Below, piece by piece: positions 32,262 through 41,427 of a stretch of 64,000 nt of DNA (positions are counted from its first letter, which is position 1; each line of letters opens with the position of its first letter). The notes beneath the pieces are model-generated. The model saw only the letters and a list, made by a program, of their open reading frames with translations, had not been told where the DNA came from and searched no databases. The stretch spans positions 3,673,001-3,737,000 of the forward strand of contig NZ_CP088247.1 of assembly GCF_021117295.1 (NCBI RefSeq). Reading direction: 5' to 3'. Made by a program: the position numbers and the translations under genes. The stretch comes from Methylorubrum sp. B1-46 (lineage in GTDB: Bacteria > Pseudomonadota > Alphaproteobacteria > Rhizobiales > Beijerinckiaceae).

Positions 32262-33674
32262 TCACTGGCTGATGACGAGCCGCCCCGAGATCGGGCCGAC
32301 CCCCTGCGGGATCGGAACGCTCGAACGGTTGTAATCCGCGTTGAGGTAGAGGTTCGGGCCCTCGTAGAGGTTGATCTGCTGAGCCACGACGACGGTGTAG
32401 GCGGAGAGATCCGCCACCGGCCGCTTCGAATCGATCACGAGCCGGCCGGCGGGCAGATAGATGGTCCCAAGCATAGTGCGGGCGTTGTCGCTGATGATGC
32501 GGTAGGTCCGCATCGGCTTGGTCGCACTGAGCGGCGGGGGCGTCGGCGTGATCACCTCGCCGACGAGCAGATCGACGGACAGGGCCGGATCGATCGGCAG
32601 GGTGACGGTGGGGTCCTCGGCCATCAGAAGGCCGGCCATCACGCCCGTCGTCGGCGCCGACAATTCGACCGTGGTCTTCTTGTCGAAGAGCAGGCCGCCG
32701 TTGTTCCCGTTGAAGTAGAAGCCGACATCCTTGCCCGTCATCGTCGCCTTCTTGTCGACGATGAGCGGGCCGTCCTTCATGACGTAGATGCCCGGCCGCA
32801 GGGTGACGACCGCGTTCTTGGTGATGTGCAGGCCCCCGCAATAGGTGCCGGGATCGAGCGTGACCGACTCCGCGACGACGTTGCTCCCCTTGCTCTTGCC
32901 CGTCAGCGCATCGGCGAGGCGGAGGATTTCGGGAAGGTTCACGCAGTCGCCGACCGGCGGGGCAGGGCGGTTTCGGAGCGGATCCTGGATGACGGGGCAG
33001 CTCGTCTGCGGGTTGGGCGTGAAATTCGCCCGGTCGTCCTTGAACCCGCCTGCGGAGCAGATCGTCTGGGCCCGCGCCAGCGCGCCGTCGCGGCCGACCA
33101 TCCCCGAGTTGCTGGTGGAGTTCGAGTAGAGGGCGCAATCGTAGGCCGTGACCTGTGCGTTGCGCTCCAGGTTGAACGCGCCGGAGGCCGCGGGGTCGAG
33201 CGCCAGCATGCACAGACGCATCCGGCCGACGACGCTCGCCCGCGCCCGCGCGGAGACCGGCATCGACGCCACGCCGACGAACGTCCCGAAGGTGAGCTTG
33301 ATGACCTGTTCGGCGCGCGCCTCGACGCTCGTCTTGTCGGCGGCGACGCTGACCTCGATCGCGACCGGAGCGTCGGGACCGGCTTTCGCCTCGGCCTGGA
33401 TCGTCTGGGTCGTCAAGCCGACGATGGATTCGGTGCTCGAGACGACCAGCTTGAGGGCATTGCCGCCGGCCAGGACGCCGGCATCGACCGCGCTCTGGAG
33501 ATGCGTGCGGGCGGAGACGACCTTGGCATAGTCGATCGCGCCGCCGACCAGGCCGATCAGGACGGAGGCCGCCAGCCCGAAGATCACCGCAACCGAGCCG
33601 TCATTCTCGCGAGACAGGCGCGACAGAGGCTTTTTCCACCCGATTGGTTTCGTCTTCGCCTCACGCGTCACCAT
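32262..33674 (-). CDS. TadG-like pilus assembly protein (TadE/G N-terminal motif)
   Basis: 470 residues. The N-terminal TadE/TadG signature is GSVAVIFGLAASVLIGLVGG followed by AIDYAKVVSARTHLQSAVDA, a single membrane helix near residues 28-50. The rest is a large predicted extracytoplasmic region with many short beta-like repeats (VVTLRPGIYVMKDGPLIVDK). It belongs with tight-adherence (Flp) pilus machinery as a pseudopilin-like or surface-exposed component. Start at ATG 33674. The TadE-like genes on the same strand lie 224 bases upstream. No Flp pilin or TadA ATPase is in the window, so the main tad operon is elsewhere. Confidence 0.8.
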   Translation of the reverse strand: MVTREAKTKPIGWKKPLSRLSRENDGSVAVIFGLAASVLIGLVGGAIDYAKVVSARTHLQSAVDAGVLAGGNALKLVVSSTESIVGLTTQTIQAEAKAGPDAPVAIEVSVAADKTSVEARAEQVIKLTFGTFVGVASMPVSARARASVVGRMRLCMLALDPAASGAFNLERNAQVTAYDCALYSNSTSNSGMVGRDGALARAQTICSAGGFKDDRANFTPNPQTSCPVIQDPLRNRPAPPVGDCVNLPEILRLADALTGKSKGSNVVAESVTLDPGTYCGGLHITKNAVVTLRPGIYVMKDGPLIVDKKATMTGKDVGFYFNGNNGGLLFDKKTTVELSAPTTGVMAGLLMAEDPTVTLPIDPALSVDLLVGEVITPTPPPLSATKPMRTYRIISDNARTMLGTIYLPAGRLVIDSKRPVADLSAYTVVVAQQINLYEGPNLYLNADYNRSSVPIPQGVGPISGRLVISQ

Positions 33675-33898
33675 CGTGACTTTTGCCCCGTCTCCCGTCG
33701 CACCCCATCCCCTGAGTAATTTTCCCGAGTTAATAGGTCATACTTGGCATCGGCGAGGCAGTGACGGTACGGTTTACGCACAATTGACAATGACCGCGCC
33801 TGATCGACGTCTTGCCGAATGCGGCGATGGGCCGAGCTCGAACACGGGCAAGCCTGCCGCCGGCTCCCGGAAAGCGGGCTTCAAGCCTCGGGACGGGA

Positions 33899-34507
33899 TC
33901 ACGCCGGACAGGGATTTCCGCCCGGCAGGACGACTTCGACCTGCCCGTTCTTCGCGATGCCCTCACGCACCGGCCACACGGTCTTTGCGGTGAACGTCAA
34001 ATCGTTGAGGAACGGGAAGAAGGAGAACAGCGGCCGATAGGGCAGCCGCGTCTCGGCCATGACGAAGCGATCCCCCTTCGACGCCGTTCCCGCCGGCGGG
34101 GGACCGATATCGGAGCCGACGGCGCGGGCCGTGTCTCCCTGCTGGACGCTGGAGCAGACCCTGGCCACGAAGTCGTTTCCGGCTTGATAGACTCCCCCGG
34201 CCGTCAGCACGATACCGATGCCGGTCAGACTGTAGGGGGACGCCACGACCTGGGCAGCCGAGAACACGTCGTTGATGTCAGCGTAATCGCTCTTCGAGGC
34301 GAGGTCGGCCATCGTGATCGTGGCCTGGGCAAGACGATTGTTGGTGGCGATGGCCCGCGGGATTTCGATCGTGGCCACGAACAGGAGCAGGAGGACGGGC
34401 GCGATGAAGGCGAACTCGACGGCACTCGCCCCGCCCTGCGCCCGGCCGACCCGGACGAGGACTTGGCGGAGCCGATACCCCCCCGGGACCAGACGGCGCA
34501 GCCTCAT
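33899..34507 (-). CDS. TadE-family minor pseudopilin
   Basis: 202 residues. N-terminal segment GGASAVEFAFIAPVLLLLFV followed by ATIEIPRAIAT is the TadE processing site and membrane helix, with the Glu five residues into the hydrophobic stretch as in type IV pilin-like proteins. The periplasmic remainder is small. The ATG at 34507 overlaps the stop of the preceding TadE-like gene as ATGA, which fixes the start and shows coupling. It is probably cleaved by the TadV prepilin peptidase and helps initiate the Flp pilus. Confidence 0.82.
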   Translation of the reverse strand: MRLRRLVPGGYRLRQVLVRVGRAQGGASAVEFAFIAPVLLLLFVATIEIPRAIATNNRLAQATITMADLASKSDYADINDVFSAAQVVASPYSLTGIGIVLTAGGVYQAGNDFVARVCSSVQQGDTARAVGSDIGPPPAGTASKGDRFVMAETRLPYRPLFSFFPFLNDLTFTAKTVWPVREGIAKNGQVEVVLPGGNPCPA

Positions 34508-35094
34508 GGACACGCGCCTGCCGCGTAGTTTTCGGCGCGGAAGACTGCGGTCGAGGTGAGGAGCTGCTTGCCGCCGGGCATGCGCTGGCCGGTGTAATCG
34601 AGGAACCGGAACGGCCGCAGCATCGGCACGGCGGCGCGCAGAACGTGGACGGCCCCGCCCAGCGGGCAATCGAGCTGGCTGCCGAAGCCGGCGGCCCAGT
34701 CGCCGCGGCTGGCATCGTAGGCCGGCGCGATCTGCTTGATGGCGAAGGTGGCGGAGCGCACGAGATCGAACCGCATCTCGTCGCACTGATAGAAGCGAAG
34801 GCCCGAACCGCAGAGGAGGCCGCGCATCTGCTGCGCGACATCGGCGCCGGCATCCTCCTGGAAAGCCCCCGTCCGGACGAGGCGCGCCGCCCGCTGGACC
34901 GAGACGTCGAGTTGGTGCTGGGCGAAGGCGAGGATCGACGCCTCCATGATCACCATCACCAAGACGAAGAGCGGCAGGATGACGAGCGAAAGTTCAACCG
35001 CGGCAATGCCGTCGACATTACGGACGAACCGAGACCTCAGACCTTCTGCTGCTGAACAGCGCCGACGATGCGGGATGAGCTGAGAGGCTTTCAA
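34504..35094 (-). CDS. TadE-family minor pseudopilin
   Basis: 196 residues. The TadE segment GIAAVELSLVILPLFVLVMV followed by IMEASILAFAQHQLDVSVQR lies at about 29-68, and Cys residues at 94, 104 and 142 may form disulfides. It pairs with the overlapping gene downstream; TadE and TadF usually act together in tight-adherence pilus assembly. An 836-base gap lies upstream. Confidence 0.82.
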   Translation of the reverse strand: MKASQLIPHRRRCSAAEGLRSRFVRNVDGIAAVELSLVILPLFVLVMVIMEASILAFAQHQLDVSVQRAARLVRTGAFQEDAGADVAQQMRGLLCGSGLRFYQCDEMRFDLVRSATFAIKQIAPAYDASRGDWAAGFGSQLDCPLGGAVHVLRAAVPMLRPFRFLDYTGQRMPGGKQLLTSTAVFRAENYAAGACP

Positions 35095-35930
35095 GGCTTG
35101 GTCTTCGTCGATGCCGCTTCCCCCGCGGTCTCAGCACCACCGGGCTTTTCCCCGATTTGAGACGGGCTCGCTCAAACACGCTACGGCGACGCGCCTTTAT
35201 GCTCCGTGAATCCGACCGCGAAGACTGCACCATCCGGCGATCTGCCATGCCTGTCGCGGCCTCTGCGCGAGCATGCGGCTCATCAATTGGTCGTGACCGC
35301 CCGCAAATGACCGATTTCGCCGATCTCCGGCCATGCGCCGCGGTCCTCATGACTTGGTTACTGGCAATCTATTCCTTTTCCCGAAGGGTGAGCCCATCGT
35401 CCCGCGATCGAGGAGGGAAGCCGCCGGGATGCCAGTCCGACCAGGCGGTGGACCGTCAAGCGGCGCGCGACCGGGCTTCGATCGCGGACGCGATCGGCGC
35501 GAGGCGCGCGGCCATCGGCGCGGCGCGAACGCCGATCATCCCTTCGCGCCTCCAGATCTTACGATCGATCAAAGCGCGCCCCGCAAGGCCTGTCATGGTC
35601 GAGCCGCGGGAAACGGCTCTGCGATTTCGGCCGGCACCTTCGCGGCCGATCCACATATCCAGCCCATCCGACAGCATTCAAATAGCGTTTTTAACATCCG
35701 ATCTATATACAATCAGCGCGATACAGGCTAGCATTCCCACAATTCACCCTATTTGATCGCTGGGTGTACTGATCCTACGCACGGTGGTATACGCATAAGT
35801 CAATGCAAGCGGCGCCTCATGCCAACAAGGCGCGCCCAAACCATCGTGCCTGCGAAACATACTCGCGGAGATCCATTCCACACGTCTGCCTTACGCGCCC
35901 ATTCGGCGAGCCCGAACCGGAGAAACGCCG
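35095..35930. other. Long intergenic region upstream of the narK remnant
   Basis: Over 800 bases without a gene I can support. The part from about 35680 to 35830 is AT-rich (CATCCGATCTATATACAATC) and is the likely promoter zone for the narK-like gene. A half FixK-type site (TTTGATCGC, near 35752) lacks its partner arm. Reading frames here show no family signature. Confidence 0.5.
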
Positions 35931-36974
35931 GTGGCAACATTGGTCACGTCACCAAGCGGCACAGACGAAAAAGCCAATCAGGTTCTCTGGACAAGCACCG
36001 CGGCCTTCACGGCCAGCTTCGCGGTCTGGACGATCTTTGCCATCATCGGCATCGGGATCAAGGAAGAGCTGAGGCTGTCCGAGAGCCAGTTCGGACTTCT
36101 GGTCGGCACCCCGATCCTATCCGGCTCCGTATCGCGGCTGTTTCTCGGCATGTGGTCCGACCGCTACGGCGGCCGCAAGATCTTCGCCGCGCTCATGTTC
36201 ATCTCGGCGGCTGCCACCTACGCTCTGATCTGGGCCGACAGTTACGTGACGATGCTGCTCGCCGGCCTCGTCGTCGGGCTGGCCGGGGGCACCTTCTCCG
36301 TCGGCGTCCCTTACGTTTCGCGCTTCTTCTCGCCGGAACGGCAGGGCACCGCGCTCGGCATTTTCGGAGCCGGCAATGTCGGCGCCGCCGTCACCAAGTT
36401 CCTCGCGCCCTTCGTCATGGTCGCCATGGGCTGGCGCGGCGTCGCCGAGGTCTGGGCGGCCGGCCTCGCCATCACCGCGGTGCTGTTCCTGCTCCTCACC
36501 CGGGACGAGCCGCGCAGCGCCGCCGACGCCCAAGCGGCGCGCGAGCCGTTCCTGGCCCAGTTCAAGGTGCTCGTCCACGCCCAGGTCTGGCGCTTCTCGC
36601 TGTATTACTTCTTCGTCTTCGGCGGCTTCGTCGCGCTGGCGCTGTGGCTGCCGCACTATCTCGTTGCGACCTACGGGTTGTCCCTGTCCTCGGCCGGCAT
36701 GCTGGCGGCCTTCTACTCGGTGCCGGCCAGCCTGTTCCGCATCTATGGCGGCGTGCTGTCCGACCGCTACGGCGCCCGGGCGGTGCTCTACTGGACCTTC
36801 GGCGTGGGCATCCTGTCCACCTTCATGCTGTCCTATCCGCCCACCACCTACATCATCGAGGGAATCCGCGAGCCGATCCGCTTCTCGACGAGCCTGGGGC
36901 TCACCCCGTTCCTCGTCATCATGTTCGTGCTCGGCTTCTTCATGAGCCTCGGCAAGGCCGCCGTGTTCAAGCAC
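35931..36974 (+). pseudogene. narK: Truncated NarK-type nitrate/nitrite transporter (MFS)
   Basis: 348 codons from GTG 35931 (GGAG upstream) to the insertion point. It shows NarK family features: FAVWTIFAIIGIGIKEELRL in helix 1, RLFLGMWSDRYGGRKIFAAL after helix 2, and the nitrate-signature stretch GLAGGTFSVGVPYVSRFFSP followed by GIFGAGNVGAAVTKFLAP. Full-length relatives need about 60-120 more residues, including the second signature near helix 11. Here the frame runs straight into the IS (…GKAAVFKH then IS sequence) and continues in frame through its orfA. The missing end is not found on the other side of the IS, so the gene is broken and probably non-functional. Confidence 0.85.
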
Positions 36975-37058
36975 TGTCCGCCGTCAGCACTCCTGAGACA
37001 TACTGAGGGTCTTCACGAACGGAGGATGGCTGGTTCATCGTCGCCTCCAGGAGCGAAG

Positions 37059-37433
37059 ATGAAACAGACGTCCGGGCCGGTACGGAAGCCGGCAGAAGCC
37101 GTGATCAAGGACATCCGCCGCGCGACACGCCGGCAGTTCTCGGCCGAGGAGAAGATCCGCATCGTGCTGGAAGGCCTGCGCGGTGAAGACAGCATCGCCG
37201 AGCTGTGCCGGCGTGAGGGCATCGCCAGCTCGATGTACTACGGCTGGTCCAAGGAGTTCTTGGAGGCCGGCAAGAAGCGGCTGGCCGGCGACACGGCCCG
37301 CGCCGCGACCGCTGATGAGGTCCAAGATCTGCGCCGCGAGGCGGGTGCGCTGAAGGAAGTCGTGGCCGACCTCGTCCTGGAGAACCGCCTGCTGAAAAAA
37401 AGCATGACCGCGGCTGGGGGCGACGAGGCATGA
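37059..37433 (+). CDS. IS3-family transposase OrfA (HTH protein)
   Basis: 124 residues. HTH in RRQFSAEEKIRIVLEGLRGE followed by SIAELCRREGIASSMYYGWS, then a leucine-zipper-like stretch (LRREAGALKEVVADLVLENR followed by LLKK). It binds the IS ends. AGGAGCGAAG precedes ATG 37059. A run of seven A (37395-37401) near the end permits a -1 slip into the orfB frame, which is open from that point to the orfB start, as expected for an OrfAB fusion transposase. Confidence 0.9.
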   Translation: MKQTSGPVRKPAEAVIKDIRRATRRQFSAEEKIRIVLEGLRGEDSIAELCRREGIASSMYYGWSKEFLEAGKKRLAGDTARAATADEVQDLRREAGALKEVVADLVLENRLLKKSMTAAGGDEA

Positions 37434-38410
37434 GGTACCCGGCCTCTGAGAAGCTGGAGATCATCCAGTTGGTCGAGCAGTCTCACCTGCCGGTGCGCGC
37501 TACCCTGGAGAAGCTCGCCATCCCGCGCGCCACCTTCTACCGCTGGTATGACGCCTTCCAGTGCGGCGGCCCCGAGGCATTGGCGGATCGTCCCTCGCGG
37601 CCCAGCCGGGTCTGGAACCGTCTGCCGACAGAGATCCGCGAGCAGATCGTCGCCCTCGCACTGGAGGAGCCAGAGCTCAGCCCGCGCGAGCTGGCGGTGC
37701 GCTTCACCGACGAGCGGCGCTACTTCGTCTCGGAGGCAACCGTCTACCGCCTGCTCAAAGCCCAGGACCTGATCACCAGCCCGGCCTACATCGTCGTCAA
37801 AGCCGCCGATGCGTTCCACGACAAGACGACCGCACCCAACCAGCTCTGGCAGACGGACTTCACCTACCTGAAGGTCGTGGGATGGGGGTGGTACTACCTC
37901 TCGACCGTGCTCGACGACTTCTCGCGCTACATCGTGGCGTGGAAGCTGTGCACGACGATGCAGGTTGGCGACGTCACCGCCACGCTCGACCTTGCGCTGG
38001 CGGCGGCCGGGCTCGACCATGTGCAGGTGGCGCATCGGCCACGGCTGCTCACCGACAACGGATCGAGCTACGTCGCGGGTGATCTGGCCGACTGGCTCGG
38101 CAGTCAGGGTATGACCCACATCCGCGGTGCCCCGCGCCATCCGCAGACGCAGGGCAAGATCGAGCGCTGGCACCAGACGCTCAAGAACCGCATTCTACTC
38201 GAACACGCTTACCTGCCCGGCGAACTCGAGGCGCGTGTGGCCGCCTTCGTCGAGCACTATAACCATCTCCGGGCTCACGAGAGCCTGGGCAACCTCACCC
38301 CTGCCGACGTCTACTTCGGCCGCGGCGAGACGATCTTGCGTGAACGGGCGCGGATCAAGCGTCAGACCCTCATGGATCGCCGCTTGCGCCATTACGCGCA
38401 GGCTGCCTAA
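37430..38410 (+). CDS. IS3-family transposase OrfB (DDE integrase core)
   Basis: 326 residues. N-terminal HTH (VRATLEKLAIPRATFYRWYD), an HTH_21-like linker (ELAVRFTDERRYFVSEATVY) and the rve integrase core. The first catalytic Asp is in WQTDFTYLKV, the second in LTDNGSSYV, and the Glu in GKIERWHQTLKNR. All three catalytic residues are intact. Its ATG overlaps the orfA stop as ATGA. The element therefore looks capable of transposition. Confidence 0.92.
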   Translation: MRYPASEKLEIIQLVEQSHLPVRATLEKLAIPRATFYRWYDAFQCGGPEALADRPSRPSRVWNRLPTEIREQIVALALEEPELSPRELAVRFTDERRYFVSEATVYRLLKAQDLITSPAYIVVKAADAFHDKTTAPNQLWQTDFTYLKVVGWGWYYLSTVLDDFSRYIVAWKLCTTMQVGDVTATLDLALAAAGLDHVQVAHRPRLLTDNGSSYVAGDLADWLGSQGMTHIRGAPRHPQTQGKIERWHQTLKNRILLEHAYLPGELEARVAAFVEHYNHLRAHESLGNLTPADVYFGRGETILRERARIKRQTLMDRRLRHYAQAA

Positions 38411-38487
38411 CCTCTCAACCCAGGTGGACCAGAGCCTCCGTTCCTGAGCACCTCAAAGCGTCTCAAATCATCTGACAACGGACAGTC

Positions 38488-38513
38488 CCGACAAGCGGTT
38501 TCCCGCTCGTCGG
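38488..38513 (-). terminator. Hairpin between IS and ABC transporter operon
   Basis: CCGAC-A-AGCGG pairs with CCGCT-C-GTCGG around a TTTC loop. It lies 38 bases past the stop of the ABC ATPase gene and could end the minus-strand operon. Confidence 0.5.
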
Positions 38514-38550
38514 AAGAGTGCCGGTGCGGCCCACGCGTCAGGGCAGCCGA

Positions 38551-39342
38551 TCAGATCGGTTGGCCGAGGATGCCGAGGATCGTTCGGCGCAGGCGCACCA
38601 GTTCGGGATCGTCGCGGTGGCGCGGATAGGGGAGATCGACGGGGAGGTCCGCGCGGATCGCGGCCGGACGGTCGGAGAGCACGATCACGCGCTCGGCCAG
38701 CACCAGAGCCTCCTCGACATCGTGGGTGACGAGGAGCGCGGTGAAGCGCGTCTCCTGCCACAGCCGCAGAATCTCGGCCTGGAGCGCGAGCCGGGTCAGG
38801 GCGTCGAGCTTGCCGAGCGGCTCGTCGAGGAGGAGCAGGCGCGGTGCGTTCACGAGCGCGCGGGCGAGCGCCGCGCGCTGGGCCATGCCGCCGGAGAGCT
38901 GGTGCGGAAACACCTCGGCGAAGCCATCGAGCCCGACGAGGCGGAGCGCCGTCTGGACCTTCGCCGCCCGCTCGGGCCTCGTGACGCCGCGGGCCTCCAG
39001 CCCGAGCATCACGTTCCCCCGCACGCTGCGCCAGGGATAGAGCGTCGGGTCCTGAAACACGAGGAGGCGCGACGGATCGGGACCTTCGACCCGCCGGCCA
39101 TCGACGGCGATGCGGCCGGCGCCCGGCGGCTCCAGCCCGGCGACGAGGCGCAGCAGGGTGGACTTGCCGCAGCCGGAGGGACCGAGCAGCGCCACGAAGC
39201 CGCCCGGCGCCACGTCGAGGCTGATACGGTCGAGGACGGGCAACGCCGTGCCGCGGAGGTCGAAGGCGTGGGAGACGGCCTCGACCGCGAGGCGCGATCC
39301 GGCGGCGGTGGCGGCAGGGCGTTCGAGCGTCACGGCTACCAT
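38551..39342 (-). CDS. ABC transporter ATPase, nitrate/sulfonate/taurine type
   Basis: 263 residues. Walker A in LLGPSGCGKSTLLRLVAGLE, Q-loop FQDPTLYPW, signature QLSGGMAQRAALARAL, Walker B LLLLDEPLGKLD and H-loop LVTHDVEEA. The 'DEPLGKLDALTR' wording is typical of SsuB/TauB/NrtD. It should power the permease encoded just upstream (39336-40331), with a 7-base gene overlap. Given the monooxygenase genes across the divergent promoter, an organosulfonate is the likely substrate. Confidence 0.9.
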   Translation of the reverse strand: MVAVTLERPAATAAGSRLAVEAVSHAFDLRGTALPVLDRISLDVAPGGFVALLGPSGCGKSTLLRLVAGLEPPGAGRIAVDGRRVEGPDPSRLLVFQDPTLYPWRSVRGNVMLGLEARGVTRPERAAKVQTALRLVGLDGFAEVFPHQLSGGMAQRAALARALVNAPRLLLLDEPLGKLDALTRLALQAEILRLWQETRFTALLVTHDVEEALVLAERVIVLSDRPAAIRADLPVDLPYPRHRDDPELVRLRRTILGILGQPI

Positions 39343-40331
39343 TGGACCAGTCCCTTCTGCCAGGAGAGCACCCGGTCGCGCAGGGCGAACAGCAGGGTGA
39401 TCAGCCCGGAGCACATCAGCGCCATCACGATCAGTGCGGCGTAGAGGTTGGCGTAGGCCGCCCAGCCTTGCGCCCATTGCAGATACCAGCCGAGGCCGGC
39501 CTTCACGCCCAGCATCTCGGCCACCACCAGCACGGCGAACGAGCCGCCGAGCCCCATGAACAGCCCGACGAAGACGTGCGGCAGGGCCGCCGGCACCGCG
39601 ACCCGCAGGACGAGGAAGGCGGGCGAGGCGCCCAGCGTGCGCGCCACGTCGAAATAGGCCTTGTTGACCCCGGCGACCCCCGACCAGGTCAGCACCGTCA
39701 CCGGGAAGCCGGTGGCGAGTGCGATCAGGAAGGTGCTGGCCGACCACGAGGAGGGAAACACGAAGAAGGCGAGCGGCAGCCACGCGGTCGCCGGCAGCGG
39801 CCCGACGAAGCGGAGGACCGGATGAGCCCAGTAGCCCACCGCCTTCGACCAGCCGATGGCCACGCCGAGCGCGAAGCCGAGGCCGGCGCCGATGACGTAG
39901 CCGCCCGCGAGCAGCTTCAGCGAGGCCAGGATGCTGCCGCCGAGCTGGGGCCAGTCGTCGAGAAAGACCTCCAGGATCGCCTGCGGCGGCGGAAAGAACG
40001 GCATCGGCAGGAGCGCGAACTTCGCGGTGATCAGCTCCCAGGCGAGGAAACCGAGTGCGACGAGTGTCAGCCAGGGCGTCCAATATGCGAGCGAGGCCCC
40101 GGCCCGGCCGAGGCGCGCCGAAAAGGCGGTGAGCGGAGGCAGGACGAGCCCAAGGGCCAGCGCCCCGCCCGCGAAACCCACGGTGTGGGGAAAGTCGCCC
40201 TCCTCGGGCAGGGCGTAGGTCGCGCCCGCGAGCGCGAGCCACGCCGCACCGAGGGCAAGCGCCCTCAGCGGCGGGCGGGGAAGACGCCCGGCGGCGGGCA
40301 GGGTGCCGGCGAATCCGGTCAGGCTGGCCAT
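39336..40331 (-). CDS. ABC transporter permease, SsuC/TauC type
   Basis: 331 residues with two extra N-terminal membrane helices (about 20-70) before the standard BPD_transp_1 domain (about 140-325). The coupling EAA loop is near VARTLGASPAFLVLRVAVPA. The C-terminus ends LFALRDRVLSWQKGLVQW, a typical SsuC-type tail. It begins 10 bases after the substrate-binding protein gene. The extra N-terminal helices make it about 60-70 residues longer than usual SsuC. Confidence 0.87.
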   Translation of the reverse strand: MASLTGFAGTLPAAGRLPRPPLRALALGAAWLALAGATYALPEEGDFPHTVGFAGGALALGLVLPPLTAFSARLGRAGASLAYWTPWLTLVALGFLAWELITAKFALLPMPFFPPPQAILEVFLDDWPQLGGSILASLKLLAGGYVIGAGLGFALGVAIGWSKAVGYWAHPVLRFVGPLPATAWLPLAFFVFPSSWSASTFLIALATGFPVTVLTWSGVAGVNKAYFDVARTLGASPAFLVLRVAVPAALPHVFVGLFMGLGGSFAVLVVAEMLGVKAGLGWYLQWAQGWAAYANLYAALIVMALMCSGLITLLFALRDRVLSWQKGLVQW

Positions 40332-40341
40332 GGATGCGCCC

Positions 40342-41427
40342 TCAGCTCAGCACGTCGGCATAGACGCGCTCGGCGAACTTGGCCGTGTCGGTCGAGCGCT
40401 TGAGGACGTTCACCTGTTTGAGTTCGTCGCCGTAGAGCACGAGCTGGCGCTTGAGGTCGGCGCCGACCGGACGGTCGCCGTGGTGCTGGCTCCGCAGCAT
40501 CGCGGCCAGATCCTCGACCGAACCCCGGCCGCCGTAGCCGGAGAAGATGCGGGCGGCGTCCTCCGGGTCCGCGTGAACGCGGTGGCCGGCCTCCAGCACG
40601 GCGCGGGTGAGGGCCGTGGCCGCCGCGCGGTCGCCCCGGATCAGGCTGCCGCGCATCGCCACCACGCAGCAGGTCCGGTCGGCGTACTCACCCGAGAGGT
40701 TGGTGGCGACCTCGGTGAATTTCGGGTCCTTCAGCCAGATCCACGTGCGCGGATCGGAATCGGCCAGCGCCTGCGCCTCGCCCTTCTCGACCGCGAGGTT
40801 GAGGAGATCGGCCGGGTATTGCCGCCACTCGACGCCGGTTTCCGGATCGATGCCGGCCTTAGCGAGCAGGAGTGCGAAGAAGTTCTTGGCCGGGCTGGCG
40901 TGATCGCTGATCGCGATCGTCTTGCCCTTGAGCGCCGCGATGTCGGTGATGCCGGCCGATTTCGCCCCCAGCAACCGTAGGCAGCCACCGTGCAGGCCGG
41001 CGGTGATCTTCACGTCGAAGCCCTGCTCCAGGGGCTTCAGCCAGCGCAACGCCATGCCGATGCCGGCATCGGCCTTGCCGGTGGCGATGGCCTCCAGCAA
41101 CGCCTCGGTCGAGCCGCCGAAATTGACGAACTCCACGTCGAGGCCGTGGGCGGCGAAGATGCCGCGCTCCTTGGCCAGCGGCGCCGCGGCGGTGCAGACC
41201 GCGGTGGCGTTCCAGGCGAGCTTGATCGGCTTCAGCGGCCCGGCGGCGGCCTCCGCGACGGCGGGGCGGCAGATCGAGCCGGGATCAAAAGGCACCGCCG
41301 GGCCGGGCCCCCAGGCGCGCACGCCGCCGATTCCGAACCCGAGGGGCAGAGCCGCCGCGGCGGCGCCCGTGCGGAGCAGGAACCGGCGCGACGGCAGAAG
41401 GCCGGGGCGCAAGGGCTCGTCGGTCAT
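40342..41427 (-). CDS. ABC transporter substrate-binding protein (Tat-exported, NMT1/SsuA-like)
   Basis: 361 residues. Twin-arginine signal SRRFLLRTGAAAAALPLGFG. The mature part has the SsuA/NrtA periplasmic-binding fold: KLAWNATAVCTAAAPLAKER, FVNFGGSTEALLEAIATGKA, then a second lobe with GKTIAISDHASPAKNFFALL. It should capture the ligand for the permease and ATPase that follow. GGAGACGACC precedes ATG 41427. It shares a divergent promoter region with the monooxygenase operon. A different substrate-binding protein (44233) has no transporter of its own. Confidence 0.87.
   Translation of the reverse strand: MTDEPLRPGLLPSRRFLLRTGAAAAALPLGFGIGGVRAWGPGPAVPFDPGSICRPAVAEAAAGPLKPIKLAWNATAVCTAAAPLAKERGIFAAHGLDVEFVNFGGSTEALLEAIATGKADAGIGMALRWLKPLEQGFDVKITAGLHGGCLRLLGAKSAGITDIAALKGKTIAISDHASPAKNFFALLLAKAGIDPETGVEWRQYPADLLNLAVEKGEAQALADSDPRTWIWLKDPKFTEVATNLSGEYADRTCCVVAMRGSLIRGDRAAATALTRAVLEAGHRVHADPEDAARIFSGYGGRGSVEDLAAMLRSQHHGDRPVGADLKRQLVLYGDELKQVNVLKRSTDTAKFAERVYADVLS

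Larger units (their letters stand above)
36975..38484 (+). mobile_element. IS3-family insertion sequence, complete, about 1510 bp
   Basis: Left end TGTCCGCCGTCAG, then TGAGAC and TGAGG. Right end, read inward, TGTCCGTTGTCAG, then TGAGAC and TGAGG. These are imperfect terminal inverted repeats of about 34 bp with matching blocks in the same positions. Inside are orfA and orfB. Bases flanking the two ends (AAGCAC and GTCCCG) do not repeat, so there is no target duplication. It truncates the narK-like gene. Confidence 0.85.

Noticed and set aside
29949..33719. 1256-codon plus-strand frame opposite the hybrid kinase and TadG gene
   Set aside because: Shadow frame: kinase motifs (H-box, receiver Asp, Hpt) on the minus strand are unambiguous.
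35157..35756. 199-codon frame upstream of narK
   Set aside because: Composition is Arg/Ser/Ala-rich with no signature, and it runs into the AT-rich promoter-like stretch.
35752..35765. FNR/FixK site for narK
   Set aside because: Only the left arm TTGATCGC is present; the opposite arm is missing.
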